Source: Natrialba aegyptia DSM 13077
GTDB taxonomy: Archaea > Halobacteriota > Halobacteria > Halobacteriales > Natrialbaceae
Length of the DNA stretch: 64,000 nt
Direction: 5' to 3'
NCBI RefSeq assembly: GCF_000337535.1
Contig: NZ_AOIP01000031.1
Location: forward strand, 98,942 to 162,941
Shown: positions 27,687 through 36,065 of the stretch, piece by piece
How positions within the stretch are numbered: position 1 is the first letter of the stretch
Layout of the letters: every line of letters begins with the position of its first letter
Made by a program: the position numbers and the translations under genes
The notes under the pieces: model-generated
Told to the model about the DNA's origin: nothing
The model's database searches: none
What the model saw: the letters and a program-made list of their open reading frames with translations, nothing else

Positions 27687-27753
27687 AGCGGTCCTTCGCG
27701 CGCGGACGGTAAAAACGTCGGTCCGTCGGTCAGTCTGCCGATCGTGGCGCTCC

Positions 27754-29070
27754 CTACGGGTTCGATTCCCAGTTCTCCACCGCGACCGTCTCGCCCGCCG
27801 GAATTCCCTCGCGGCCGTCCGGAACGACGACCCAGCCGTCCGCGAGTGCGACGCTCGAGAGTACGCCCGACCCGCTGGCCCGCGTCGGCGTCGCGACGAC
27901 CGCGGGTTCGGCCGCGTCCGGGTCGTCGTCGCGTCGCGACACCTGAACTCGGGCGAAGGTTCGCGTTCCGGGTTCGCTCGGGATCTTGCGCTCGAGTCGT
28001 GCCTGGGTCGTCGGGTGCGGATCGGGAGTCGTTCCCTCGAACCAGCGCAGCGCCGGCCGGAGGAACTGCACGGCGTTGACGATACAGGCGACGGGATACC
28101 CCGGCAGCGCGAGGACGGGCGTGTCCTCGACGATACCGAGACAGACCGGGTGGCCGGGCTTGAGACCGACGCCGTGAACGAGGACCTCGCCGATGTCGTC
28201 GATCACCTCTGGCAGGAGGTCGCGCTCGCCGACGGAGGAGCCGCCGGTCGTCACCACGATATCCTTCGTCAGATCGCGCTCGATCGCGACCCGCAGCGAG
28301 TCGGCATCGTCGGTGACGACGTCGCGGTAGGTCGCCCGTCCGCCCCATCGGTCGACTAGCCGCGAGACGGTGAGGCCGTTCGTCTCGATGACCTCGCCCG
28401 GTCCCGGATCGCGCTCGACGAGTTCTTCGCCGGTCGGGATCACGCCGACGGTCGGCGGCCGTGCCACGGTGACCTCGCGGCGACCGACCGACCGCAGGAG
28501 GCCGAGGTCCGACGGGCGAAGCCGGTGGCCCGCGTCGCAGAGGTGCTGGTCCGCGTCGACGTCCTCGCCGACCGGCGCGACGTTTTCTCCCTCGGCGACG
28601 GCGTCCGTCACCTCGAGTTCGGCCGCCGAGTCGAACTCGTCGACGTGTTCGATCATCACGACGGCGTCGGCGCCGTCGGGGAGGGCGCTGCCGGTGTGGA
28701 CGCGGGCGGCGGTTCCGGGCGTGACGGTCGCGTTCGCGGGAGTTTCCTCTTCATCGTCACCGCCGCCAGCGCCGTCAGCGATGCGAAGCAGTTCGGGCGA
28801 GCGGTTGCTGGCACCGAAGGTGTCTGCAGCGCGGACGGCGTAGCCGTCCATCGCGGCGCGCTCGTAGTGCGGGACGTTCCGGTCGGCCGTGATGGCCGCA
28901 GCGAGCGTTCGGCCGTCGGCGGTCTCGAGGGGGACTCGTTCCGTCCCGGTGAACGGTCTGTCACCGTCGAGGCGCTCCGTGATGGCCTCTTTGAACGTCT
29001 CTCGGGCCTCGTCGACCGGGGTCCGGACCTTGAACCCGGCCGTCGTGCGATCGTGATCGGCTCCGTTCAT
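27754..29070 (-). CDS. moeA: MoeA molybdopterin molybdenumtransferase (single-domain paralogue)
   Basis: 438 residues from the ATG at 29070 (MNGADHDRTTAGFKV); the frame is open further upstream but without family sequence. MoeA signatures are present: VPHYERAAMDGYAVRAADT, GSALPDGADAVVMIEHVD, IPTGEELVERDPG, VTTGGSSVGERDLLPEVID, ALPGYPVACIVNAVQFL. It probably acts in molybdenum or tungsten cofactor assembly with its neighbour. The pair mirrors the two-MoeA arrangement of other archaea, in which the copies may differ in metal. Confidence 0.92.
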   Translation of the reverse strand: MNGADHDRTTAGFKVRTPVDEARETFKEAITERLDGDRPFTGTERVPLETADGRTLAAAITADRNVPHYERAAMDGYAVRAADTFGASNRSPELLRIADGAGGGDDEEETPANATVTPGTAARVHTGSALPDGADAVVMIEHVDEFDSAAELEVTDAVAEGENVAPVGEDVDADQHLCDAGHRLRPSDLGLLRSVGRREVTVARPPTVGVIPTGEELVERDPGPGEVIETNGLTVSRLVDRWGGRATYRDVVTDDADSLRVAIERDLTKDIVVTTGGSSVGERDLLPEVIDDIGEVLVHGVGLKPGHPVCLGIVEDTPVLALPGYPVACIVNAVQFLRPALRWFEGTTPDPHPTTQARLERKIPSEPGTRTFARVQVSRRDDDPDAAEPAVVATPTRASGSGVLSSVALADGWVVVPDGREGIPAGETVAVENWESNP

Positions 29071-29239
29071 ACTCGAACGCGGGTTGCGGGACGGCAAAAG
29101 CGTAGGGGACGACGCGGTCGTCACGGCTCCGACTCTGCCGAGTTCGATCCTGGTCGGGATCTGGGCCGTCGCCCCGGACGCCGCTCGCACGATGACCGCT
29201 ACCGCGGGCTTTTTCGTATCGGCGTTCGAACCTGTATCT

Positions 29240-29764
29240 ATGCCAGCGCTCCGCGACGCCCTGCGGGATCTCACCGAGGACGTCTTCTTCGATCTGCTCG
29301 AGAGCGACGAAGCGTATCTGCTCGTTCTTGACGTGCCAGGAATTACGGCTGATTCGCTCGGCTGGACGGTCGAAGACGGTCGTCTCTCGATCACTGGACA
29401 ACGCGCGAAAGCCGTTCCGGACGACTATCACTATCTCGAGGAGAACCGCTCGCTGTTCCTCGATGTCGACCTGCCGCTTCCCGACGAGGTCCGTGCGGCC
29501 GATGTCGAGGCGAACGCGGTCGTCGAGCGTGGCGTCCTGGAGTTGACGCTTCCCAAAAGCGAACCGGGGAGCGAAGAGACCACGATCGATATTATCGAGA
29601 CGAAGACTGCGGGGGATGAGAACGGAGATATCGCTTCAGAGGGCGACGCAGGGACAACAGCGAATAGGACAAGCGATACTGGAATCGACGCTGACACCGA
29701 CACTGACATCGATACCAACACTGACACCGACGCCGACACCAACACTGACACCAACTCGAGGTGA
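29240..29764 (+). CDS. Hsp20/alpha-crystallin family protein with Asp/Thr repeat tail
   Basis: 174 residues from the ATG at 29240. The alpha-crystallin domain spans residues ~10-115 (YLLVLDVPGITADSLGWTVE, LSITGQRAKAV, RSLFLDVDLPLPDEVRAADV, RGVLELTLPKS). Next come an acidic stretch and a tail of alternating Asp-Thr and Asn-Thr units encoded by tandem hexamers (about 29690-29760). It acts as a small heat-shock chaperone. The terminal TGA is in the same frame as the downstream UbiB-type kinase, with no start codon between them (see findings). Confidence 0.9.
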   Translation: MPALRDALRDLTEDVFFDLLESDEAYLLVLDVPGITADSLGWTVEDGRLSITGQRAKAVPDDYHYLEENRSLFLDVDLPLPDEVRAADVEANAVVERGVLELTLPKSEPGSEETTIDIIETKTAGDENGDIASEGDAGTTANRTSDTGIDADTDTDIDTNTDTDADTNTDTNSR

Positions 29765-31468
29765 CCGAGACTGGTCTCCCTCCGTGCGTACAAACGGTTC
29801 GTCCTCGTCGCCTGGCAGTTCCTGCCCCTGCTCCTCGCGTATGCACGAGACCGTCATCGATTCCTCCTCTTTGGTCGCTCCCGATCGGTCGCCCCTGAAA
29901 CGCGCCGCCATCGGGCGTCCGTCCTCCTCGAGTCGCTCCTGACGCTCGGGCCAACGTTCATCAAACTCGGCCAGTTGCTCTCGACCCGCCCCGACGTGCT
30001 CCCGCCCGAGTACATCGACGAACTCGCCGCACTGCAAGACGAGGTCCCGCCCGCCGAGTGGGAGCAGGCCCGCGCAGTCATCGAAGCCGAACTCGGACCG
30101 ATCGACGAGCAGTTCGACTCCTTCGACACGGCGGCGATAAGCGGCGCGAGCCTCGGACAGGTCTATCAAGCACAACTGCATTCGGAAACAGTCGCCGCCC
30201 GCGACGACGACGACGTTCGCGAGGTCGCAGTCAAGGTCCGTCGCCCCGACATCGAAGAACTGGTCGAAGCCGACCTACGCGTGATCCGCTGGTCGCTGCC
30301 GCTTATCCTGTTCTTCGTCGACGAATCTCGGGCCTTCTCGCTCGAAAACCTCGCCGACGAGTTCTCGAAGACGATCCGCGAGGAGATGGATTACGAGCGA
30401 GAAGCCGAGATGCTCGCGGAGATCCGGGGCAACTTCGCCGGCGACGACCGCTACCGGATTCCCGCCGTCATCGAGAGTCACTCCGGGCCGCGAGTGCTGA
30501 CGATGGAACGCATTCCAGGGACCAAGATCAACGACGTCGCCGAACTCGAGCGGAAGGGAATCGACCGCAGCACGATCGCGGAGAACCTCCAGTGGGCATA
30601 CATGCAGATGATCATGGACGACGGCGTCTTTCACGCCGATCCGCACCCGGGTAACCTCGCGGTGACCGACGAGGGGCGGATCGTCTTCTACGACTTCGGC
30701 ATGTCCGGTCGGGTCGACGACTTCGTCCGCGAGAAGATCATCGAGTTCTACATCGCCGTCGCCAACCAGGATATCGACGGCATTCTCGACGCGCTGATCG
30801 AAATCGGCACGCTCTCGCCCGATGCGGATCGCGGCGTGATGGCTGAAGTGATGGAGATCGCGATCCAGGACGCCCGCGGCGAAGACGTCGAACAGTATCG
30901 CGTCAACCAGATCGTCGGCCAGATCGAGGACTCGATCTACGTGTTTCCGTTCCGGTTGCCGAAGAACCTCGCGCTCGTCCTGCGAGTCGCGACCGTCGTC
31001 GAGGGCGTCTGCGTTACCCTCGATGAGGATTTCGACTTCATCGAGACCGCGACGGACTACCTCACCGAACAGGGGTATCGGGAGGAGACCGCCCGGAAGT
31101 ACGCCGCCGAAACCGCGGGTCAGATCCGTCGGAGCGGCGAGTCGCTGACTCGAATCGCCCCGAAGTTCGAGCGGACGCTCGATCGACTCGACCGGGACGA
31201 TCTGTACGTTCGCGTCGGCGTCGAGGATTCGGGTAACGTCTTCGATCAACTCGCAAAACGGCTGATCTACGGCATGTTGTTGACGATGGCGCTGTTCTCG
31301 ATGGGCGTTCTCTATGCCCTCGAGGCCCCGTGGGCTGCAGTCGTCGCGGCGATCTTCGCGTTCGTTCTTTCGATCCAACTCTATCGGACGTTCCGCGAGT
31401 CGCGGTCCATTCAGGCAAAACCGCAGTTTACCAGGCAGAACCTCCGACAGCGCCAGCGTGAGAAGTGA
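29765..31468 (+). CDS. ABC1/UbiB-type atypical kinase; 5' end without a canonical start codon
   Basis: An ABC1/UbiB-like protein kinase fold with two C-terminal membrane helices. The open frame from 29765 encodes the family-typical N-terminus (LRAYKRFVLVAWQFLPLLLA, then GPTFIKLGQLLSTRPDVLPP with the invariant KxGQ). Next come AISGASLGQVYQA (Ala-rich loop), VAVKVRRPD, FHADPHPGNLAV and VFYDFGMSG. The first recognised start in frame, a TTG at 29975, would delete the KxGQ motif. Upstream the frame reaches the hsp20 TGA at 29762 with no ATG, GTG or TTG. A GTG at 29761 is in another frame. The start is therefore unresolved: CTG initiation, a frameshift near the start, or readthrough. Confidence 0.85.
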   Translation, partial: PRLVSLRAYKRFVLVAWQFLPLLLAYARDRHRFLLFGRSRSVAPETRRHRASVLLESLLTLGPTFIKLGQLLSTRPDVLPPEYIDELAALQDEVPPAEWEQARAVIEAELGPIDEQFDSFDTAAISGASLGQVYQAQLHSETVAARDDDDVREVAVKVRRPDIEELVEADLRVIRWSLPLILFFVDESRAFSLENLADEFSKTIREEMDYEREAEMLAEIRGNFAGDDRYRIPAVIESHSGPRVLTMERIPGTKINDVAELERKGIDRSTIAENLQWAYMQMIMDDGVFHADPHPGNLAVTDEGRIVFYDFGMSGRVDDFVREKIIEFYIAVANQDIDGILDALIEIGTLSPDADRGVMAEVMEIAIQDARGEDVEQYRVNQIVGQIEDSIYVFPFRLPKNLALVLRVATVVEGVCVTLDEDFDFIETATDYLTEQGYREETARKYAAETAGQIRRSGESLTRIAPKFERTLDRLDRDDLYVRVGVEDSGNVFDQLAKRLIYGMLLTMALFSMGVLYALEAPWAAVVAAIFAFVLSIQLYRTFRESRSIQAKPQFTRQNLRQRQREK

Positions 31469-31537
31469 CGGCAAGAACGGGACAGGACGGAACGAAACGG
31501 GCGAACGTACTTTTCGCTGGCCGGTGAGTCACACGCT

Positions 31538-32605
31538 ATGGACCTGCAGACAGCGTTCGACCACCTCGCCGATCTCTCGCTCTCGATCGACGACGCGACC
31601 ACCGAACGGCTCTCGAGTGAGACCTCGAGCGAGTTCACCCGCGTCACGACGGAATTCACGCTCACCGGCGCTGGCGAGTCCGGCGTCGGCGAGGATGTGA
31701 CCTACGAGGCCGACGACCACCACGCCCTCGCCGAGCACGGACTCCCGGATCTGACCGGCGAGTTCACGTTCGGGGAGTTCTCCCAGCGACTCGTCGATCT
31801 CGACCTGTTTCCGACCGCTCCGGACCGCGAGGTGTTTCGAAACTACCGCCGCTGGGGCCTCGAGAGCGCGGCCCTCGACCTCGCGTTGCGACAGGCCGAG
31901 ACGACGCTCGCGAGTGAACTCGATCGGTCGCGCGACCCCGTCCGGTTCGTCACCAGCACCCGACTCGGCGAGCCGCCGACGACGGACCGACTCGAGCAAC
32001 TGCGCGAACGGGTCCCCGAGATCGAGTTCAAGCTCGACCCGACGACGACGTGGGATCGAGAACTCGTCACCCGCGTTGGCGAGACGGTCGGCACCGACGC
32101 AGTGCAGATCCTCGACCTCAAGGGACAGTACGCGGGCACCGCCGTCGACGCCCCCGCCGACCCGACGCTGTACGAACTCGTCCTCGAGTCATTTCCCGAC
32201 GCCGTCATCGAGGACCCCGCGCTGACTGATGAGACGGAATCGCTGTTCGACGAAGCGACCGTCCGCGAGCGTGTGTCCTGGGACGCACCGATTCACGGCG
32301 TGTCGGATATCGAAGCGCTTCCCTGGGAGCCCGAGTGGTTGAACGTCAAACCGTCCCGGTTCGGGTCAGTCGAATCGCTACTCGAGACGATCGCCTACTG
32401 CGAGGAACGCGACATCAGCATGTACGGCGGCGGCCAGTTCGAACTCGGCGTCGGCCGCGGCCACATCCAGTTGCTCGCATCGCTTTGCTACCCGGCGACG
32501 CCAAACGATGTTGCACCGGGTGCGTACAACGATCCCACCGTCGGGGACGGCCTGCCGCCGAGTCCGCTCGAACCGCCCGTCGCTTCCACCGGATTTCGGT
32601 GGTGA
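31538..32605 (+). CDS. Divergent enolase-superfamily protein
   Basis: A 355-residue protein. The C-terminal two thirds look like an enolase-type (mandelate racemase/OSBS) barrel. There are candidate metal-ligand positions in VQILDLKGQYAG and VIEDPALTD, a third acidic site near SWDAPIHG, and a Lys strand WLNVKPSRFGSVESLLETI. A typical last strand follows (SMYGGGQFELGVGRGHIQLL, then YPATPNDVAPGAYN). The usual KxK base is not clear, so activity is uncertain. The substrate is unknown. It lies between the UbiB kinase and eIF-5A genes on the same strand. Confidence 0.7.
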   Translation: MDLQTAFDHLADLSLSIDDATTERLSSETSSEFTRVTTEFTLTGAGESGVGEDVTYEADDHHALAEHGLPDLTGEFTFGEFSQRLVDLDLFPTAPDREVFRNYRRWGLESAALDLALRQAETTLASELDRSRDPVRFVTSTRLGEPPTTDRLEQLRERVPEIEFKLDPTTTWDRELVTRVGETVGTDAVQILDLKGQYAGTAVDAPADPTLYELVLESFPDAVIEDPALTDETESLFDEATVRERVSWDAPIHGVSDIEALPWEPEWLNVKPSRFGSVESLLETIAYCEERDISMYGGGQFELGVGRGHIQLLASLCYPATPNDVAPGAYNDPTVGDGLPPSPLEPPVASTGFRW

Positions 32606-32797
32606 GCCGGCGTCCCTGGTGAACGTAAACTGGCTCGCAGGTCGAATTGAATGTTCTCCATGCGTTCTGTCCGCTTTCACCGATTTGATCTCCGGCAGGC
32701 ATCCGGATACTGGAGTTTAAGAACACTGGTGACACGTATCGCACACTCGAGCCGGCATTCCAAACGGTTTATGGCCGTCGGTTGATTACCCCGGGAC

Positions 32798-33172
32798 ATG
32801 GCGAAACAGCAGCAAGAAGTTCGCGATCTCCAGGAAGGAAGCTACGTAATCATCGACGACGCAGCCTGCAAGATCAACGCCTACTCGACGGCGAAACCGG
32901 GCAAACACGGCAGCGCCAAGGCCCGTATCGAAGCGAAAGGCGTCTTCGACGGCAAAAAGCGCTCGCTCTCCCAGCCGGTCGACGCGAAGATCTGGGTTCC
33001 GATCATCGAGCGCAAACAGGGCCAGGTCGTCTCCGTCGACGGCAACGACATGCAGGTCATGGACCTAGAAACGTACGAGACCATCACGATGCGCATGCCC
33101 GAGGATGTCGACGCCTCCCCCGACGAGAACATCGAATACCTCGAGATGGAAGACCAGCGAAAGATCGTCTAA
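32798..33172 (+). CDS. eif5a: Translation initiation factor 5A (eIF-5A)
   Basis: A 124-residue translation factor that relieves ribosome stalling. The modification loop [12 protein letters not shown] contains the lysine that becomes (deoxy)hypusine. The C-terminal OB fold follows ([32 protein letters not shown]). A TATA-like TTTATGG lies about 29 nt before the ATG, so the transcript is probably leaderless. The stop overlaps the agmatinase ATG by one base (TAATG at 33170-33174), coupling it to polyamine metabolism. Confidence 0.97.
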   Translation: MAKQQQEVRDLQEGSYVIIDDAACKINAYSTAKPGKHGSAKARIEAKGVFDGKKRSLSQPVDAKIWVPIIERKQGQVVSVDGNDMQVMDLETYETITMRMPEDVDASPDENIEYLEMEDQRKIV

Positions 33173-34029
33173 TGTTTCCTGGGGCGACGGACGAACGCGA
33201 AGGAACCGACGCGGCGACCGGCCGTTCGGACGCGAACTTCGTGGTCGTCGGTGCGCCCCTGGACGTATCGACGACCTTTCAGCCGGGGACCCGATTCGGA
33301 CCCCAGCGCATTCGGACTTTTGCGGAGCCGTTCGACGACTACGACCACCGGACGGACCAGTACTTTTCCGACCTCGGCGTCGTCGACCACGGCGACGTTC
33401 GCGCGTGGGACGACGTTCCGGAGTACCTCGAGTGGCTCGAGGGCGTGTTGCGCGATATCGCCTGGGACGACGCCGTCCCGGTTACGCTCGGCGGCGAACA
33501 CACGGTCTCGCTGGCCGGCGTCCGCGCCGTCGAACCGGATATCGTCGTCTCGCTCGACGCTCACTTGGACCTGCGCGAGGACTACGACGGCAATCCGCTC
33601 TCGCACGCGAGCGTAATGCGACGAGTGCTCGACGACGATGAACTCGACTCGGTCGACAAGCTGTTCGTCCTCGGGGCTCGCGCTGGGAGCGAGGCCGAGT
33701 GGGACCGGGCCGAGGCGGCCGACGTGACCGTCGTTCCGCCCGAGGACGTGGCCGACTGGGACCCCGGTGATCGCTTCGAGGATCGGGACGTGTACCTGAG
33801 CGTCGACATCGACGCCGCCGATCCGGGCTACGCGCCCGGAACCGGGACGACGGAGCCGTTCGGACTCGAGCCGCGCGAACTGCGCGACGCGGTGCGCTCG
33901 GTTGCGCCGCAGGCGACCGGCGTCGATGTCGTCGAAGTCAACGACCGCGACGACGGCCAGGCGGCCTCGCTCGCCGGAAAGTTGGTGCGCGAGTTCATCT
34001 ACGAACGCGCGGCCGCCGAGTCTTCCTAA
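33172..34029 (+). CDS. speB: Agmatinase (ureohydrolase family)
   Basis: A 285-residue ureohydrolase. Manganese ligands appear in VTLGGEHTVSLAG, VSLDAHLDLRE and SVDIDAADPGYAPGTGT, and the DLREDYDGNPLSHASVMRRV block is agmatinase-like. It would hydrolyse agmatine, or an agmatinylated eIF-5A precursor, releasing urea. The overlap with eIF-5A strongly suggests a role in hypusine formation by the agmatine route described for haloarchaea. ATG at 33172 is chosen because the upstream frame runs through the eIF-5A gene. Confidence 0.9.
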   Translation: MFPGATDEREGTDAATGRSDANFVVVGAPLDVSTTFQPGTRFGPQRIRTFAEPFDDYDHRTDQYFSDLGVVDHGDVRAWDDVPEYLEWLEGVLRDIAWDDAVPVTLGGEHTVSLAGVRAVEPDIVVSLDAHLDLREDYDGNPLSHASVMRRVLDDDELDSVDKLFVLGARAGSEAEWDRAEAADVTVVPPEDVADWDPGDRFEDRDVYLSVDIDAADPGYAPGTGTTEPFGLEPRELRDAVRSVAPQATGVDVVEVNDRDDGQAASLAGKLVREFIYERAAAESS

Positions 34030-34044
34030 CGACGGGCCGTCGGC

Positions 34045-35019
34045 TCAGAACGGCGCGGAGAGATACGCCTTCGGAACCGCGTTTCGAACCGTGACCAGCG
34101 GGTCCACGACCTGGCTGATTTCGAGGCCGCCAACCAGACTTGCGAACAGGTAGGCGTCCGTCGTGTCGACCTCGTGTTCCGCGGCCAGCAGTTCGATCGC
34201 GTCCCGAGTCGCTATCTCGCAAGCTGCTTCGAGCGTGTCCGCGCTCGCGACCGGTTTCCAGGCCTCGGGGGTTTCGATCAGCGGGCGCTCGAGTTCGGTT
34301 TCGGGGTCCGAGAGCACCGTGACCGTCACGTCGATGGCCGTTCCGATCTCCGCGCCGGTGCCACACATCTCGCCGTCGGCCATCGCGGCCTTGCAGTCGC
34401 CCATCGCGAGCATGGCACCCGCCTGAAAAACGGGGAAGTAGACCGCGTTTCCGGCGCACAGATCCGTCGTGTCGAGGTTGCCGCCGTGGTCGTGCGGGAC
34501 GAGCGTCGTGTGCGATTCGGATTCGGTCGCGACGCCGATCGTGCCGATGAGCGGTTCGACTGGAACGTCGGCGTCGATTCCCGCGATGGAGAGCGTCGCG
34601 TCGCTCCTTTCGGCTCGTTCCCCGTTTCCGTTTCCGTTTCCGTCTCCGTCTCCGTCGCTCTCACTCTCGACGGGCGTGATCCGGGACCGGGGTGCCTCGA
34701 TTCCCTCGTGGCCGTCGAGTAGCCCGAAGCCGTCGACCGAGATGACGCGGCCACGATCCTCCGTCAGTCGGATGTCGTCGATATCGACCCGCAGCACGTC
34801 GCCGGGTTCGGCCCCCTCGACCGCGATTGGTCCCGTCGCGGCGTTTACCTCCGCCGGAACCGACTCGAGCACGTCCGACTCCGACTGGACTGCCCCGTCC
34901 AAGCTATCTCTGGTTTCGACCGTCAGTTGCGCGCCCGACTCGACCGTCGCGATCGGCTCGAGTTCAGGTGTGAACTCGTAGATGGCACCCGTCTCGTGGC
35001 TGATCGTTCGCCGTGACAT
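34045..35019 (-). CDS. Acetamidase/formamidase family protein
   Basis: A 324-residue amidase of the FmdA/AmdA family: LRVDIDDIRL, LVPHDHGGNLDTTDLCAGNA, YFPVFQAGAMLAMGDCKAAM and DGEMCGTGAEIGTAIDVTV. These include the metal-binding His/Asp residues and the conserved GD and E residues. An Asp/Gly/Asn repeat insert (DGDGDGNGNGNGE, encoded near 34618-34670) interrupts a loop at residues ~118-140. It is convergent with speB, 15 bp apart. Formamide or acetamide hydrolysis is the family role; the true substrate is unknown. Confidence 0.9.
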   Translation of the reverse strand: MSRRTISHETGAIYEFTPELEPIATVESGAQLTVETRDSLDGAVQSESDVLESVPAEVNAATGPIAVEGAEPGDVLRVDIDDIRLTEDRGRVISVDGFGLLDGHEGIEAPRSRITPVESESDGDGDGNGNGNGERAERSDATLSIAGIDADVPVEPLIGTIGVATESESHTTLVPHDHGGNLDTTDLCAGNAVYFPVFQAGAMLAMGDCKAAMADGEMCGTGAEIGTAIDVTVTVLSDPETELERPLIETPEAWKPVASADTLEAACEIATRDAIELLAAEHEVDTTDAYLFASLVGGLEISQVVDPLVTVRNAVPKAYLSAPF

Positions 35020-35266
35020 GGGAAGTGATACGAGGCGCTGGTAGTAAATTGGGGTCCCGCGGTCGGCGCGCCGGCGGTGGCGAGCCGGCTGTGACCACAG
35101 CTATATGACCCGCGGCGGCGGTAGGCTACTCGCGGGCGTTGTTCGAGCGGACAGCGGATGAGTGAATAGCGGATAACGGAAGCAGACGAGCGGATGAGCC
35201 GACGTGTCGCCGTCGCGGTGTGGCGGCGACTGCAGCGGAACGTTGCGGTACCGAGCTGATGTAATC

Positions 35267-35938
35267 ATGAATGTAACCGATGTCCACGACCGCTGGGAAT
35301 CACGCTCGGGTGCCTATTCACCCGAATACTACGCGTACTACGGTCCGAACGCCACGAGCGAGGCGATTCGCCGAACGCTGGCTCGTTTCGTCGACCCCGA
35401 TGCCACCGTGCTCGAACTCGGCTGTAGTTCGGGCCGCCACCTCGCACACCTTCACGACCACGGCTACGAGAACCTGTTCGGCATCGATATCAACGAGACC
35501 GCCTTCGACGTGATGCAACGCCACTCGCCCGATCTGTTCGCCGCGGGAACGTTCTACTGCTGTCCGATCGAGCGCCTGGCTCGCTCCGTCTCGGCCGATC
35601 GATTCGATGTCGTCTACTCGGTCGAAACGCTTCAGCACGTCCACCCGGACAACGAATGGGTGTTCGACGAACTCGCTCGAGTGGCCGGCACGACCCTCCT
35701 GACAGCGGAGAACGAAGGGCAGTATCCGACTCAGGACGAGTCACCATCTCGCCCGCCAGCCGACTCGTCTGCCAGCGAAATCCGCCACGTCGACGGCGTG
35801 CCGCTTTACGTCCGCGACTGGACCCAGGTCTTCACCGACCGCGGACTCCACCCGGCCGAGTGCGAGCAAACTGAACTCGAGCGCCACACGCTCCGCGCGT
35901 TTCGTGTCGATGCCGCATCGACGCCGGGCGAGCGCTGA
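35267..35938 (+). CDS. Class I SAM-dependent methyltransferase
   Basis: About 223 residues from the ATG at 35267 (MNVTDVHDRWESR). Motif I is VLELGCSSGRHLAHLHD, with the acidic residue of motif II in GIDINETAFDVM, and FDVVYSVETLQHVHPDNEWV as the post-motif. The substrate-binding part is short and not diagnostic. The upstream 250 bp holds only short direct repeats and a GTCGCC...GGCGAC stem near 35208-35231. Confidence 0.88.
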   Translation: MNVTDVHDRWESRSGAYSPEYYAYYGPNATSEAIRRTLARFVDPDATVLELGCSSGRHLAHLHDHGYENLFGIDINETAFDVMQRHSPDLFAAGTFYCCPIERLARSVSADRFDVVYSVETLQHVHPDNEWVFDELARVAGTTLLTAENEGQYPTQDESPSRPPADSSASEIRHVDGVPLYVRDWTQVFTDRGLHPAECEQTELERHTLRAFRVDAASTPGER

Positions 35939-36065
35939 TGGTGCCGGCTACCCGCTCGTCCGAGTTCAGTCTGCCATTATCGATCGCCACTCGCCGATCG
36001 GCAACCGCCGACTGCGTCGCGCTCGATCGCAAGGATACAAGCCGCCGCCGGCCTAACGCGGGAGT

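Noticed and set aside
27761..27776. GGGTTCGATTCCC, like a tRNA T-arm
   Set aside because: Lies inside the moeA coding frame, and no acceptor, D or anticodon arms surround it.
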